Source of the DNA: an uncultured Actinomycetes bacterium
GTDB taxonomy: Bacteria > Actinomycetota > Geothermincolia > Fen-727 > JACVIW01
Assembly (NCBI GenBank): GCA_937127245.1
Contig: CAKZLU010000002.1
Span: 1 to 64,000, forward strand
Length of the DNA: 64,000 bases
Direction of reading: 5' to 3'
Shown here: positions 53,876 through 62,067 of the stretch, one piece after another
Position numbering within the stretch: position 1 is the first letter of the stretch
Layout: every line of letters starts with the position of its first letter
Position numbers and translations under genes: made by a program
The notes under the pieces: generated by a model
Database searches by the model: none
What the model was told of the DNA's origin: nothing
Seen by the model: the letters and a program-made list of their open reading frames with translations, nothing else

Positions 53876-54313
53876 TCAGAATTGGTTAAAGAAGCCTTTT
53901 TCTCTCATCCACTTGCGGTCTTCGGCTGAAACTTCCACGTTCGCAGGTGTGAGAAGGAATACCATTTCCGCTACCCGCTGAATTCCACCGTCCAGTCCGT
54001 AAGTTAACCCGCTGACAAAGTCGATGAGCCTCTTCGCCAGTTCTCTATCAATGTTTTGGAGGTTAACGATTACCGGGGTGTCGTTCTTGAACTTGGCGCC
54101 AATCTGTTCGGCATCGTTGAAGCTTTTTGGCTCGATGACGTGCACGCGCGCCGGAGCCTCCACCACGGGCTGAAGAACCCTTTCAGTGCCTCTTCTCCGC
54201 GGCACCCTTTCGGAAATTTCCTCCACTGCCTCTTCCCTTGCCCGCACTTCACCGAACTCGTCCGGTTCGCGCAAACCAAGCCAATCAAGCATTCTGGCCC
54301 AAAAACCGGGCAT
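53876..54313 (-). CDS. sepF: Cell division protein SepF
   Basis: A 145-residue FtsZ partner. The N-terminal amphipathic helix (MPGFWARMLDWLGL) should bind membrane, and the core has VHVIEPKSFNDAEQIGAKFKND, VIVNLQNIDRELAKRLIDFVSGL and a closing FLLTPANVEVS. ATG follows GAGGAGGTAGCG. It is the FtsZ membrane anchor in Gram-positive bacteria lacking FtsA. Confidence 0.95.
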   Translation of the reverse strand: MPGFWARMLDWLGLREPDEFGEVRAREEAVEEISERVPRRRGTERVLQPVVEAPARVHVIEPKSFNDAEQIGAKFKNDTPVIVNLQNIDRELAKRLIDFVSGLTYGLDGGIQRVAEMVFLLTPANVEVSAEDRKWMREKGFFNQF

Positions 54314-54348
54314 CGCTACCTCCTCGTCGTAACGAAACTATACTCTTC

Positions 54349-55029
54349 TTATATGCCTTCAAAAATTGCTGTTCCTAACCTTACTATGGTGGACCCTTCC
54401 TCAATAGCGCACTCGAAATCGTTTGTCATGCCCATCGACAGGTGCTTAAATTCTATCCCAAAACGGTCTTCAATTTGATCCTTCGTTTCCCTCAAACACC
54501 GGAAAACCCACCGCACTTCTTCTGCATCCCTTGTAAAAGGAGCTATCGTTGACAGACCAACGAGTCTCACTCCTTTTAGAATGAGCATCTCATCAATGAC
54601 ATTGTAAATATCTCCGGGTTCAAACCCAAACTTGCTTTCCTCTCCGGCAATATTGAGCTGCAATAACACGGGTATCTCTTCTCCAGCTAAAAGCGCTCTC
54701 TTGGATATTTCCTTCGCCAGCCCAAGTGAATCAACTGAATGTATCATGGACACCTTGCCCGGCAAATACTTAACTTTATTCCTCTGCAAATGCCCTATAA
54801 AATGCCATTCAGTCAAATTGCCAAGCGCTTCTATTTTTTTCAGCAACTCCTGGACTCGATTCTCACCTACGCAATCAACCCCTGCTTCTATCGCCCCCCT
54901 TATCTCCTCTGCGGTTCTGTTTTTCCCGGCAGCAAGAAGTATTATTTCCTGCGTGTCTCTGCCCGCCCGCAAAGCCGCTTCCGCAATTCTTTGCCTGATG
55001 CGTAATACGTTCTTTTCTATCTTATTCAT
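54349..55029 (-). CDS. PLP homeostasis protein (YggS/PLPBP family)
   Basis: A 226-residue single-domain PLP protein of the alanine racemase N-terminal fold. It carries LLAAGKNRTAEEI with the PLP lysine, GENRVQELLKK, WHFIGHLQRNKVKYL, and the C-terminal LSMGMTNDFECAIEEGSTIVRLGTAIFE. It is thought to buffer free PLP and keep amino acid pools balanced. The ATG has a poor ribosome-binding site. It precedes sepF, as in many Gram-positive genomes. Confidence 0.94.
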   Translation of the reverse strand: MNKIEKNVLRIRQRIAEAALRAGRDTQEIILLAAGKNRTAEEIRGAIEAGVDCVGENRVQELLKKIEALGNLTEWHFIGHLQRNKVKYLPGKVSMIHSVDSLGLAKEISKRALLAGEEIPVLLQLNIAGEESKFGFEPGDIYNVIDEMLILKGVRLVGLSTIAPFTRDAEEVRWVFRCLRETKDQIEDRFGIEFKHLSMGMTNDFECAIEEGSTIVRLGTAIFEGI

Positions 55030-55106
55030 ATTATTTTTCGATTACTTTCTTATCCTTCCCTTCACCGCTACTTTGTGCGACCCGAGCGCGAGTGTCTCAT
55101 TTCGTC

Positions 55107-55376
55107 TCAATATATTATTTTGTAACCTTTTTCTCCACACGGATTTTCATCGTACATTTCAACCTTTTGCACTATCGCTCCTGGAGGACCTTCCCTGCAC
55201 CATTCAATGGCTTTCTCAACCATTTCGGGAGGACCCTCAAAGACCGCTTCCACGGAGCCATCCGGAACATTCCTAACCCAACCGGATACTCCGAGCTCTT
55301 TGGCGATTCGCCTGGTCTCCGCCCTGAAGAAGACCCCTTGAACCCTTCCGAAAATGACAACCCTGACCCTTCTCAT
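55107..55376 (-). CDS. acyP: Acylphosphatase
   Basis: An 89-residue enzyme that hydrolyses acyl phosphates. The active-site loop GRVQGVFFR with Arg18 and the catalytic Asn36 in GWVRNVPDGSVE are both present. ATG follows GGGGAGAG. Its placement between pgeF and yggS is not the usual one. Confidence 0.95.
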   Translation of the reverse strand: MRRVRVVIFGRVQGVFFRAETRRIAKELGVSGWVRNVPDGSVEAVFEGPPEMVEKAIEWCREGPPGAIVQKVEMYDENPCGEKGYKIIY

Positions 55377-55406
55377 TTTGACTCTCCCCCAATGCTAATA
55401 ATAAAC

Positions 55407-56210
55407 TCAGAAAGAGAATATTATCCCGCACTGTCTGCCGGTAGTTCCCCCATCGCGCCTGTATGAGAAATAATCGTCCTCACAACATGTGCACTTGCCA
55501 GTAAAACAGATATGGTTTGGCTTCAGCCCTTCGAACTCGAGTTGAAAACTGAGTGCCTTTCCCAAATTTACAAAATAACCATCATCTTCTCTCTGTCTGA
55601 CGACACTTTGCCCAATTTCCTCCTCAAAGCGTTTCGCCAAATCGTGCCCAACCTCAAAACAACAGGGACCGATGTGAGGACCGAGAATAGCGGATATTTT
55701 TGATGGACCGCATCCGTAATACTTTCTCATCTTTCTTACAGCACTTACAGCGATACCCCCAAGAACACCCCTCCAACCGGCGTGCACGGCAGCGACCACG
55801 CGACACTTGTGCTCGAAAAGTAGGACAGGCACACAATCTGCCACGAGCACAATGAGCGCAAGTTCCTTATAGCTGGTTATGAGACCGTCTGCCAGGGAAA
55901 CTGCAGATTCCTCTGAGACGCCCCCTTTACCAGCGTCTGAATCGTAAACGGTTTTGACGTGTGTGCCGTGAATCTGCCTGGGCGCGACCCACCGGTCGGG
56001 AGGAATCCCAATACTCGATCCAAGTAAAACGCGGTTTCTGGCAACGTTTCGGGACTCATCGCCAACTTTGTATGAGAGATTGAGACTTCTAAATTTTCCG
56101 GCGCTTACCCCTCCATCTCTGCTTGTGAAACCGATGAATATACCATGATTTTCCCGAATTGCGGGGGAGGTCAGTATCCTGATCCCTCCCATTGAAACGG
56201 ATTCAAGCAT
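55407..56210 (-). CDS. pgeF: Laccase-domain purine nucleoside phosphorylase (PgeF/YlmD)
   Basis: A 267-residue DUF152 protein with the metal ligands in QIHGTHV, VADCVPVLL and VHAGWRGVLGG, and GPHIGPCCFEVG. Members act on purine nucleosides and are also linked to peptidoglycan editing. ATG 56210 is taken; Met7 (56192) is possible. In actinobacteria this gene usually follows ftsZ, which is absent here; corC lies upstream instead. Confidence 0.92.
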   Translation of the reverse strand: MLESVSMGGIRILTSPAIRENHGIFIGFTSRDGGVSAGKFRSLNLSYKVGDESRNVARNRVLLGSSIGIPPDRWVAPRQIHGTHVKTVYDSDAGKGGVSEESAVSLADGLITSYKELALIVLVADCVPVLLFEHKCRVVAAVHAGWRGVLGGIAVSAVRKMRKYYGCGPSKISAILGPHIGPCCFEVGHDLAKRFEEEIGQSVVRQREDDGYFVNLGKALSFQLEFEGLKPNHICFTGKCTCCEDDYFSYRRDGGTTGRQCGIIFSF

Positions 56211-56213
56211 TGC

Positions 56214-57503
56214 CTACTCAAATTCCTGATTTTCGGTTTCAGGGGCTTCGCCGAGGACTTCCACCGTGACTTTTGAAATCCTGTTATTCCTGACCTTCTC
56301 GACAGTGAACACAAGACCGTTGAGAACAAAAGATGCCCCTGGTTTAGGCACTTCTCCAAGAACCTTCAAAACGAGACCCCCAACCGTATCCACATCTTCA
56401 GATGGAATTTCGGTGTCCATGAGCTCGTTTAAGTCATCTATGCTCAACCTCGCGTCGAGACCGTATTTCCCCGGGAATATCTCCTCTATAAGCTTGATTT
56501 CCCTGTCATACTCATCAAAAATCTCTCCAACGATTTCCTCGAGAAGATCCTCGATCGTAACCAGACCGGTGACGGTACCGTACTCGTCAACGACAATAGC
56601 CATGTGAACTTTCCGCCTTTGAAGTTCTTTCAACAAGTCGCCAAGCCTCTTCGTCTCAGGAATAAAATAGGCTTCGCGTATAAGGTCCTTTATTTCTTGG
56701 TCAAGCTTTCCTTCCTTTAAGTAAAACAGCAAATCCTTTGCGTAAAGAATGCCCGAAATGTTGTCAAGGTTCCCGTCAAAAACAGGTATTCTCGAAAACC
56801 CATTCTCAATCACAACGACAAGCGCGTCGCGTACCGCCGAATCGATTGGAATTGCAACCATGTCCGGACGCGGGACCATAACCTCTCGAACTATCATGTC
56901 CCCAAACTCGAAGACAGAATGTATCATCTCTTTTTCTTCTTCCTCTATCACGTCATTTTCCTCAGCAGCAGCGACCATCGCTTTGATCTCGCCCTCATCA
57001 TGGACAATGGCCTCAACCGTTAGCTCTTTGCGGAGAATGAAACGCATAAAAGCACTTGCGAAACCCTCGAGCACCATTGCTACAGGACGCAGTGCCTTAC
57101 CAAGCAGGGCGATTGTCTTGACAACCTTTAAAGCTACTTTCTCGGAGTTATGACTCGCGTAAGCCTTTGGAATGAGTTCACCGAAGACAAACATCATAAC
57201 GGTTATCAGAGCTGTCCCGGCGGCAACCCCAATGCCGGCGTTTCCTGAAATTCTCGTGACCAACCAGGTCGCAAGCGACGCGGATGTTAGTTGGACGATG
57301 AGCACCATTAAAAGTAAAGAAGGAAGGAAACTTTCCGGTTTTTCTATCAGGTCCTCGAGAATTTGGGCTTTTCTCACCTTTTTCTCAACGAGGTAGCGCA
57401 CCCTCACTCTGCTCGAGCGCATCAGGGAAGCCTCGGAGGCGGCAAGATAACCCGCCAAAAGAAGCAATATCACAAGGGCCACGATACCGAGAGCCACCGG
57501 CAT
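56214..57503 (-). CDS. CNNM/CorC-type transporter with CBS domains
   Basis: About 429 residues. The N-terminal CNNM membrane domain has helices near 1-25, 60-85 and 90-115, with FGELIPKAYA. Two CBS domains follow (about 200-320, MVPRPDMVAI to GLVTIEDLLEEIVGEIFDEYD), then a C-terminal CorC_HlyC domain. Members are linked to Mg2+/Co2+ transport. ATG 57503 follows GCGGGTGA and leaves one base after ybeY; GTG 57512 would overlap ybeY by eight. Confidence 0.9.
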   Translation of the reverse strand: MPVALGIVALVILLLLAGYLAASEASLMRSSRVRVRYLVEKKVRKAQILEDLIEKPESFLPSLLLMVLIVQLTSASLATWLVTRISGNAGIGVAAGTALITVMMFVFGELIPKAYASHNSEKVALKVVKTIALLGKALRPVAMVLEGFASAFMRFILRKELTVEAIVHDEGEIKAMVAAAEENDVIEEEEKEMIHSVFEFGDMIVREVMVPRPDMVAIPIDSAVRDALVVVIENGFSRIPVFDGNLDNISGILYAKDLLFYLKEGKLDQEIKDLIREAYFIPETKRLGDLLKELQRRKVHMAIVVDEYGTVTGLVTIEDLLEEIVGEIFDEYDREIKLIEEIFPGKYGLDARLSIDDLNELMDTEIPSEDVDTVGGLVLKVLGEVPKPGASFVLNGLVFTVEKVRNNRISKVTVEVLGEAPETENQEFE

Positions 57504-57504
57504 C

Positions 57505-57981
57505 TCAATCACCCGCGCAATTCTGGTCGGACATGCGCTCCAATAGTAACGCCTCCAAGCGTCTCATCTCCTGTCTGCCTTCTTGGGTGTCGTCTTCGTA
57601 ACCAAGAAGGTGAAGAAGCCCATGGGCGGCCAAAAGCTCCACTTCTTCCATCTCTGAACTCATGCGCTCCCCGGCTTGGTCTCTTGCCACCGGAAGGCAG
57701 ATCACTATGTCTCCCAGCGGCTCCGGATGAGCGTGATTCTGACTTAGAAACGACTTGATTTCGGGACTTTCCACCATCGGAAAGGCAAGAACATCAGTTG
57801 GTTCGTCCCTCCCCATATACCTGGAGTTTAACTCGGTCATTCTATCCGCATCGACTATTAGGAGGCTCACTTCAACGTTCGGGTTACCCGCTATTTTATG
57901 AAGCATTGCTTTCACTTTTTCTGTTAGCTTTCGTTCTTTTTCTGGGTCCCATTTTGTCTCTGATGTTAAATTCACTTCCAT
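57505..57981 (-). CDS. ybeY: Endoribonuclease YbeY
   Basis: A 158-residue rRNA-maturation factor. It has ELNSRYMGRDEPTDVLAFPM, GDIVICLPVA and the zinc site HGLLHLLGYED. The usual site is HGxLHLxGYDH; here the third histidine is aspartate. ATG 57981 begins a complete domain, so the 86-base overlap with the 3' end of the upstream HD gene appears real; ATG 57993 is also in frame. The neighbours HD, phoH and corC are the standard ybeY context. Confidence 0.93.
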   Translation of the reverse strand: MEVNLTSETKWDPEKERKLTEKVKAMLHKIAGNPNVEVSLLIVDADRMTELNSRYMGRDEPTDVLAFPMVESPEIKSFLSQNHAHPEPLGDIVICLPVARDQAGERMSSEMEEVELLAAHGLLHLLGYEDDTQEGRQEMRRLEALLLERMSDQNCAGD

Positions 57982-60091
57982 TGCGCGATTCACCTTTCAG
58001 TACTACGACCGCGGGGTATTCCATTCTCGGATGGTAAGAACTTCCGAGTATCTTTAAAAAAGCCATCTTGATTCTTTTCAGGTCCCTGAAGGTCAAATCC
58101 GATTGATCGAGCTGGCCTGCGGTTAGCTTTTCGTTAACTATCCTTTCAATCATCTGTTCAAGGGCTGCGGGAGTCCTTCTCGGGAGAGTTCTAGCAGTTG
58201 CTTCGACAGAATCAGCAAGAAGCAGGATGCCCGCGGTCTTCCCCTTAGGCAGATCATATCTGTACCTGAATCGGCTTTCATCGATTTCGCCTTCTTCAGG
58301 CATTCGCTCAAGAGCCCTCTCGTAGAAATATCTCACAAATCCCGTTCCGTGGTGAGACCTGATAATCGAGATAATGTCAGGCGGGAAGTGGTTCTTTTCA
58401 AGTATTTCCACGCTATCCCTAACATGACTTGTGATAATAAGCGCGCTCAGGCTCGGTTTCAATCCTTCGTGAGGACTGCGTCCGGGAGGCTGGTTCTCAA
58501 TGAAAAAATGCGGTCTTTTTATCTTTCCAATATCGTGATAGTAAGCGGCGACTCTTGCTAATATCGGGTCTGCCCCGATTTCTCTTGCCGCTGCTTCGGC
58601 GAGATTTGCAACCATGATGCTGTGGGAGTAAGTACCAGGGGCTTTCAAGGAAAGCTCCTTAAGCAATTGTTGCTCAGGAGAAGCAAGTTCAAGAAGCCAG
58701 GCGTGGGTAGTGATTCTAAACGTTGTTTCGAGAAACGGAAGAATGCCCATAGCCATTATTGAAAAAGCCACCCCGTTCAAGAAACCCACTGTAGTATTCA
58801 AAACAACTGAACTTTTGGAGGTAGTAAGATAACTTATGCCGAAAGCAACAAATCCAAGCCAGGCGCTGGTAATAAGACCCGCCGTTCTTAACTCATGTCT
58901 ATCCGACTTCCGACTGGCGAGGAACGCGGGAATTGAGCCGCCAAGCGCCGTGAACGCCGCTGGCTGGAAATTTCCCGCAAAATTTATACCGGTCATAACA
59001 CTGCATACCAGCAAAGCAAGTATGGCGAGATCGGAGTTAAAAAGAACAGAGGTGATGATAGTTATCGCAGATATGGGTAACAGGAACATCCATGTTTGAG
59101 AAAGTGAAAAGTACAGATATGAGAGCAGTTTGGCAACAAGAGTAAAAAAGACCAACAAGGAACAAAGAAGCGCCAACATACCTGGGCTATCGTAATACAT
59201 CCTTTGGAACCTGGAAAGGTAAAGCCCGGAAAGCACGAGAATAACGAGGAGGATCACCGCATATCGGGATACTGTTAACGGACGGATGGCTATTCCTGTA
59301 ACTCCGGCGATTTTTGCCATTTCGGCTATGTCCCGGGTAACCAGCTCGCCGCGTGAGACAATCAGATCGCCTTGTCTCACAGTGGTATAAACAGGCTTAA
59401 CCTTGTTCATAGCCTCAAGCCTCCGAGCCTGCGTTTCGGCGTAATCTATGCGAGAATTGGGTCGGAGAAACGATTCAACAACCGTTTGCGCAAGGCTGGC
59501 CAGTGAACTGTGAGAAAGGGCTTTTGCGATTCTAGCTCTGCATGAGGCTTTGAACTCCTCCAGGTTCTCAGAGGTTATCTTTGATTTGACAATCTCGGAC
59601 AACACCAGATAGGAAGCGTCGTTAACGAGGTCCAAATCCTCAGGGGTTAGCTGTAGCAATTGAGTGAGAGTCTCTGACGTGATTTGGGCGCCATATTTCT
59701 TGGATAGTTCTTCCGCCTTCCTCTCGACGTCCACAAAAGTCATCGAGTTTTTGTCACTGAATAGCGCGAAGAAATCCACAAGATCCTCGAGGTTTCTTGA
59801 AGCGGCCCTCCCGTCATACACCACAACATCAGCAACCCTCAGCGCGGCTTCTTTTCGCCTCTGCGCCGTTTTTTGCATGTCTAAGAAATCGAAATCTTTG
59901 AGCGCGTAAATATTCTTCGGACTCGGCTTTCCTACCTCCAAGCCTCCACCTGGCTGGATCTCAAAGGCAAGCACAGAAAGTATTATGATGAAAAGGCATA
60001 AACCGGTTAAAAGACGCCTTGTCCGCAAGGATATCTTATCAAGACGTGTTCTGAGTCTGTTCACGTTATCGAGGTAGCGGCGATAGTTCAT
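57896..60091 (-). CDS. 7TM-HD family cyclic-di-AMP phosphodiesterase (PgpH-like)
   Basis: A 731-residue membrane protein. An N-terminal helix (about 26-43) is followed by an extracytoplasmic 7TMR-HDED domain (about 50-270), about seven membrane helices (275-460), and a cytoplasmic HD domain with HSIMVANLAEAA, YYHDIGKIKRP, SHVRDSVEIL and IIRSHHGTGF. PgpH members hydrolyse c-di-AMP. The last 28 or so residues run past the usual end and overlap ybeY. ATG overlaps the phoH stop as ATGA. Confidence 0.93.
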   Translation of the reverse strand: MNYRRYLDNVNRLRTRLDKISLRTRRLLTGLCLFIIILSVLAFEIQPGGGLEVGKPSPKNIYALKDFDFLDMQKTAQRRKEAALRVADVVVYDGRAASRNLEDLVDFFALFSDKNSMTFVDVERKAEELSKKYGAQITSETLTQLLQLTPEDLDLVNDASYLVLSEIVKSKITSENLEEFKASCRARIAKALSHSSLASLAQTVVESFLRPNSRIDYAETQARRLEAMNKVKPVYTTVRQGDLIVSRGELVTRDIAEMAKIAGVTGIAIRPLTVSRYAVILLVILVLSGLYLSRFQRMYYDSPGMLALLCSLLVFFTLVAKLLSYLYFSLSQTWMFLLPISAITIITSVLFNSDLAILALLVCSVMTGINFAGNFQPAAFTALGGSIPAFLASRKSDRHELRTAGLITSAWLGFVAFGISYLTTSKSSVVLNTTVGFLNGVAFSIMAMGILPFLETTFRITTHAWLLELASPEQQLLKELSLKAPGTYSHSIMVANLAEAAAREIGADPILARVAAYYHDIGKIKRPHFFIENQPPGRSPHEGLKPSLSALIITSHVRDSVEILEKNHFPPDIISIIRSHHGTGFVRYFYERALERMPEEGEIDESRFRYRYDLPKGKTAGILLLADSVEATARTLPRRTPAALEQMIERIVNEKLTAGQLDQSDLTFRDLKRIKMAFLKILGSSYHPRMEYPAVVVLKGESRNGSEFNIRDKMGPRKRTKANRKSESNAS

Positions 60092-61086
60092 AATTTCTTG
60101 TTTTTTGATGAAATTTGCTCTTTCTTTTTTGCCTCATATTCTTTATATGCCTCAACGATCTGTTGGACAATCCTGTGACGGACAACGTCGCCCGCGTCAA
60201 GATAAACAAACTCCACACCATCTATGCCATCAAGAATCTCTCTGACGACCATTAAACCGGACTCCATTTCTCTCGGGAGATCGACCTGGGTTATGTCTCC
60301 CGTTATGACAGCGCGGCTACCGAAACCAATCCGCGTAAGAAACATCTTCATCTGCTCCGGACTCGTGTTCTGAGCCTCATCAAGTATGATGAACGAGTCA
60401 TTAAGCGTCCTGCCCCGCATGAAAGCGAGAGGAACCACCTCGATTATTCCCTGTTCCATCATCCTGTGGAATTTTTCCGCCCCCAGCATCTCGTAAAGAG
60501 CATCGTAAAGAGGTCGAAGATACGGATCAACTTTCTGGTAAAGGTCGCCTGGTAGAAATCCGAGCTTCTCCCCAGCTTCCACTGCGGGGCGGGTTAATAT
60601 CAATCTATCAACAGTCCTGTCAAGCAGGCACTGCACCGCGTAGGCGAGCGCGAGGTAAGTTTTTCCGGTCCCCGCAGGACCTATTGAGAACACTATCGTT
60701 GCTTTTCGCATAATTTCTACATACTTCTTTTGTCCGACGGTTTTCGGTCTGATGACTTTTCCCCTGGCGGTCAGCACAGCGTCTTTAAAGACCTCTGTTG
60801 GCTTTACTTTGTTGCCGCTCTTTATCATCTCGATGGCAACGTTGAGGTTTTCTAGAGTTATCACCATTCCTTCGTCAAGGAGAGCAATCAGTTCCTCAAA
60901 TAGTCTCGTGCACTGCTCAACTTCGCGCTCCTCGCCTTTTATGTCGATTTCATTACCTCTGGCCACTATCCGGCACCCGAACGAACTTTCAACCGCTTTG
61001 AGAAAACGGTCCTGCTGTCCCAGAAGAGAGACCATGGAATGCCTGCCGGGCACCACGATCTTCACTTCGGAGAGTTGCTTGCTCAA
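60088..61086 (-). CDS. phoH: PhoH-like ATPase
   Basis: A 332-residue RNA-linked ATPase. An N-terminal KH-like region (about 1-90) precedes the ATPase with IGPAGTGKTYLALAYAV and ILDEAQNTSPEQMKMFLTRIG, then GSRAVITGDITQVDLP. It is often coupled to ybeY and acts in RNA metabolism. The start is TTG behind GGGGGAAAGC. Confidence 0.95.
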   Translation of the reverse strand: MSKQLSEVKIVVPGRHSMVSLLGQQDRFLKAVESSFGCRIVARGNEIDIKGEEREVEQCTRLFEELIALLDEGMVITLENLNVAIEMIKSGNKVKPTEVFKDAVLTARGKVIRPKTVGQKKYVEIMRKATIVFSIGPAGTGKTYLALAYAVQCLLDRTVDRLILTRPAVEAGEKLGFLPGDLYQKVDPYLRPLYDALYEMLGAEKFHRMMEQGIIEVVPLAFMRGRTLNDSFIILDEAQNTSPEQMKMFLTRIGFGSRAVITGDITQVDLPREMESGLMVVREILDGIDGVEFVYLDAGDVVRHRIVQQIVEAYKEYEAKKKEQISSKNKKL

Positions 61087-61116
61087 TTGCTTTCCCCCGC
61101 TTTTAAATGAGTTAAA

Positions 61117-61566
61117 CTAATCGACCCCGAGCATTTCCCGGGCGAGCTGATTCACCATCTTGCCGTCCGCCCTTCCCTTCACTTCGGGCATTATTCTTGA
61201 CATCACTCTGCCGAGGTCCTTCAGCGATGAAGCGCCCAGTTCCTCAATCACTCTGGCTAGCATTTTCTTCAATTCTTCAACAGGGATTTCTTCTGGGAGA
61301 TATTGCTTGAGGATATTCATTTCAGAAAGCTCTTTTTCCACAAGATCAGGGCGGTTTCCTTTTTCAAACTCCGCTATCGCCTCTTTTCTTTTCCTGACCT
61401 CCCGGTTTATGATTTCGATAAATTCCTCATCTGAGATTTCCCGTCTTTTCTCTATCTCCGCATTTTTTATCGACGCTATCAGCAACCTCAGGGTCGAAGT
61501 GCGTATTTTATCCCTTGCAAGCATTGCTTCTTTCAAATCTCCGTTTATTTTTTCCTTCAAGCCCAT
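61117..61566 (-). CDS. YqeY/GatB-like domain protein
   Basis: A 149-residue helical protein. It carries LKEKINGDLKEAMLARDKIRTSTLRLL, RKRKEAIAEFEKGNRPDLVEKE, LKQYLPEEI, and ends in MPEVKGRADGKMVNQLAREML, as in the YqeY family, which resembles the tRNA-binding tail of GatB. The precise role is unknown. ATG follows GAGGA. rpsU, which often precedes it, is absent from the 156 bases upstream. Confidence 0.93.
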   Translation of the reverse strand: MGLKEKINGDLKEAMLARDKIRTSTLRLLIASIKNAEIEKRREISDEEFIEIINREVRKRKEAIAEFEKGNRPDLVEKELSEMNILKQYLPEEIPVEELKKMLARVIEELGASSLKDLGRVMSRIMPEVKGRADGKMVNQLAREMLGVD

Positions 61567-61629
61567 ATTATCAGTCCTCTCGATTCACAGATTGACTCGA
61601 GGCTTTTGCGCAAAACACTCTTTCAGATG

Positions 61630-61665
61630 AACCATACTGCCAGAAAATATTAACCGGGAGGCCAC
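61630..61665. repeat. 36-bp direct repeat, copy 1
   Basis: Identical over 36 bases to 61703-61738. This copy lies outside any gene, downstream of the HIT stop codon. Confidence 0.97.
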
Positions 61666-61702
61666 TTCGAAAGGGGGTGAGCACATTTCAATGTTGCGTG
61701 CA

Positions 61703-61738
61703 AACCATACTGCCAGAAAATATTAACCGGGAGGCCAC
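61703..61738. repeat. 36-bp direct repeat, copy 2 (HIT gene 3' end)
   Basis: Identical to 61630-61665, with a period of 73 bases. It contains the last codons and stop of the minus-strand HIT gene. The canonical WPPG ending of that protein marks this as the original copy. Confidence 0.97.
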
Positions 61739-62067
61739 CTCATAAATCTCCCGCCGAGAAGATGGAAATGAAGATGGTCAACTTCCTGACCCCCGTCCTC
61801 CCCTTGATTTATTACGATTCTGAAACCCGTCTGAACAATCCCTTCAGAGACCGTAAGTTCGTTGATTAACATGAAAATATCGGTTATAACGTCGCATTTA
61901 TCAATTGTTATATCTTTTAGCGACGCTATATGTTCTTTTGGGAGCACCAGAATATGGACGGGTGCCTGGGGATTTATGTCTCTGATAGCGATAGCGTTGG
62001 CGTTTTCAGCGACTATTTCGCTTCCAACCTCTTTTTTTACGATTCTGCAGAATAAACATTCTTCCAA
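61723..62067 (-). CDS. HIT-family (HinT-type) purine nucleoside phosphoramidase
   Basis: A 114-residue histidine-triad protein of the HinT branch. It carries CLFCRIVKKEV, VLPKEHIASL, NQGEDGGQEVDHLHFHLLGG with the triad, and the typical terminal RWPPG. It hydrolyses AMP-lysine and related phosphoramidates. The start is TTG behind AAGGAGAG, and its 5' end overlaps mtaB by 31 bases. It is distinct from the HIT gene next to thrS. Confidence 0.94.
   Translation of the reverse strand: MEECLFCRIVKKEVGSEIVAENANAIAIRDINPQAPVHILVLPKEHIASLKDITIDKCDVITDIFMLINELTVSEGIVQTGFRIVINQGEDGGQEVDHLHFHLLGGRFMRWPPG

Noticed and set aside
61630-61738. A 36-bp repeat, 37-bp spacer, 36-bp repeat that has CRISPR dimensions.
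   Set aside because: Only two copies exist, one of them is the coding end of a HIT gene, and no cas genes are near. A tandem duplication explains it.
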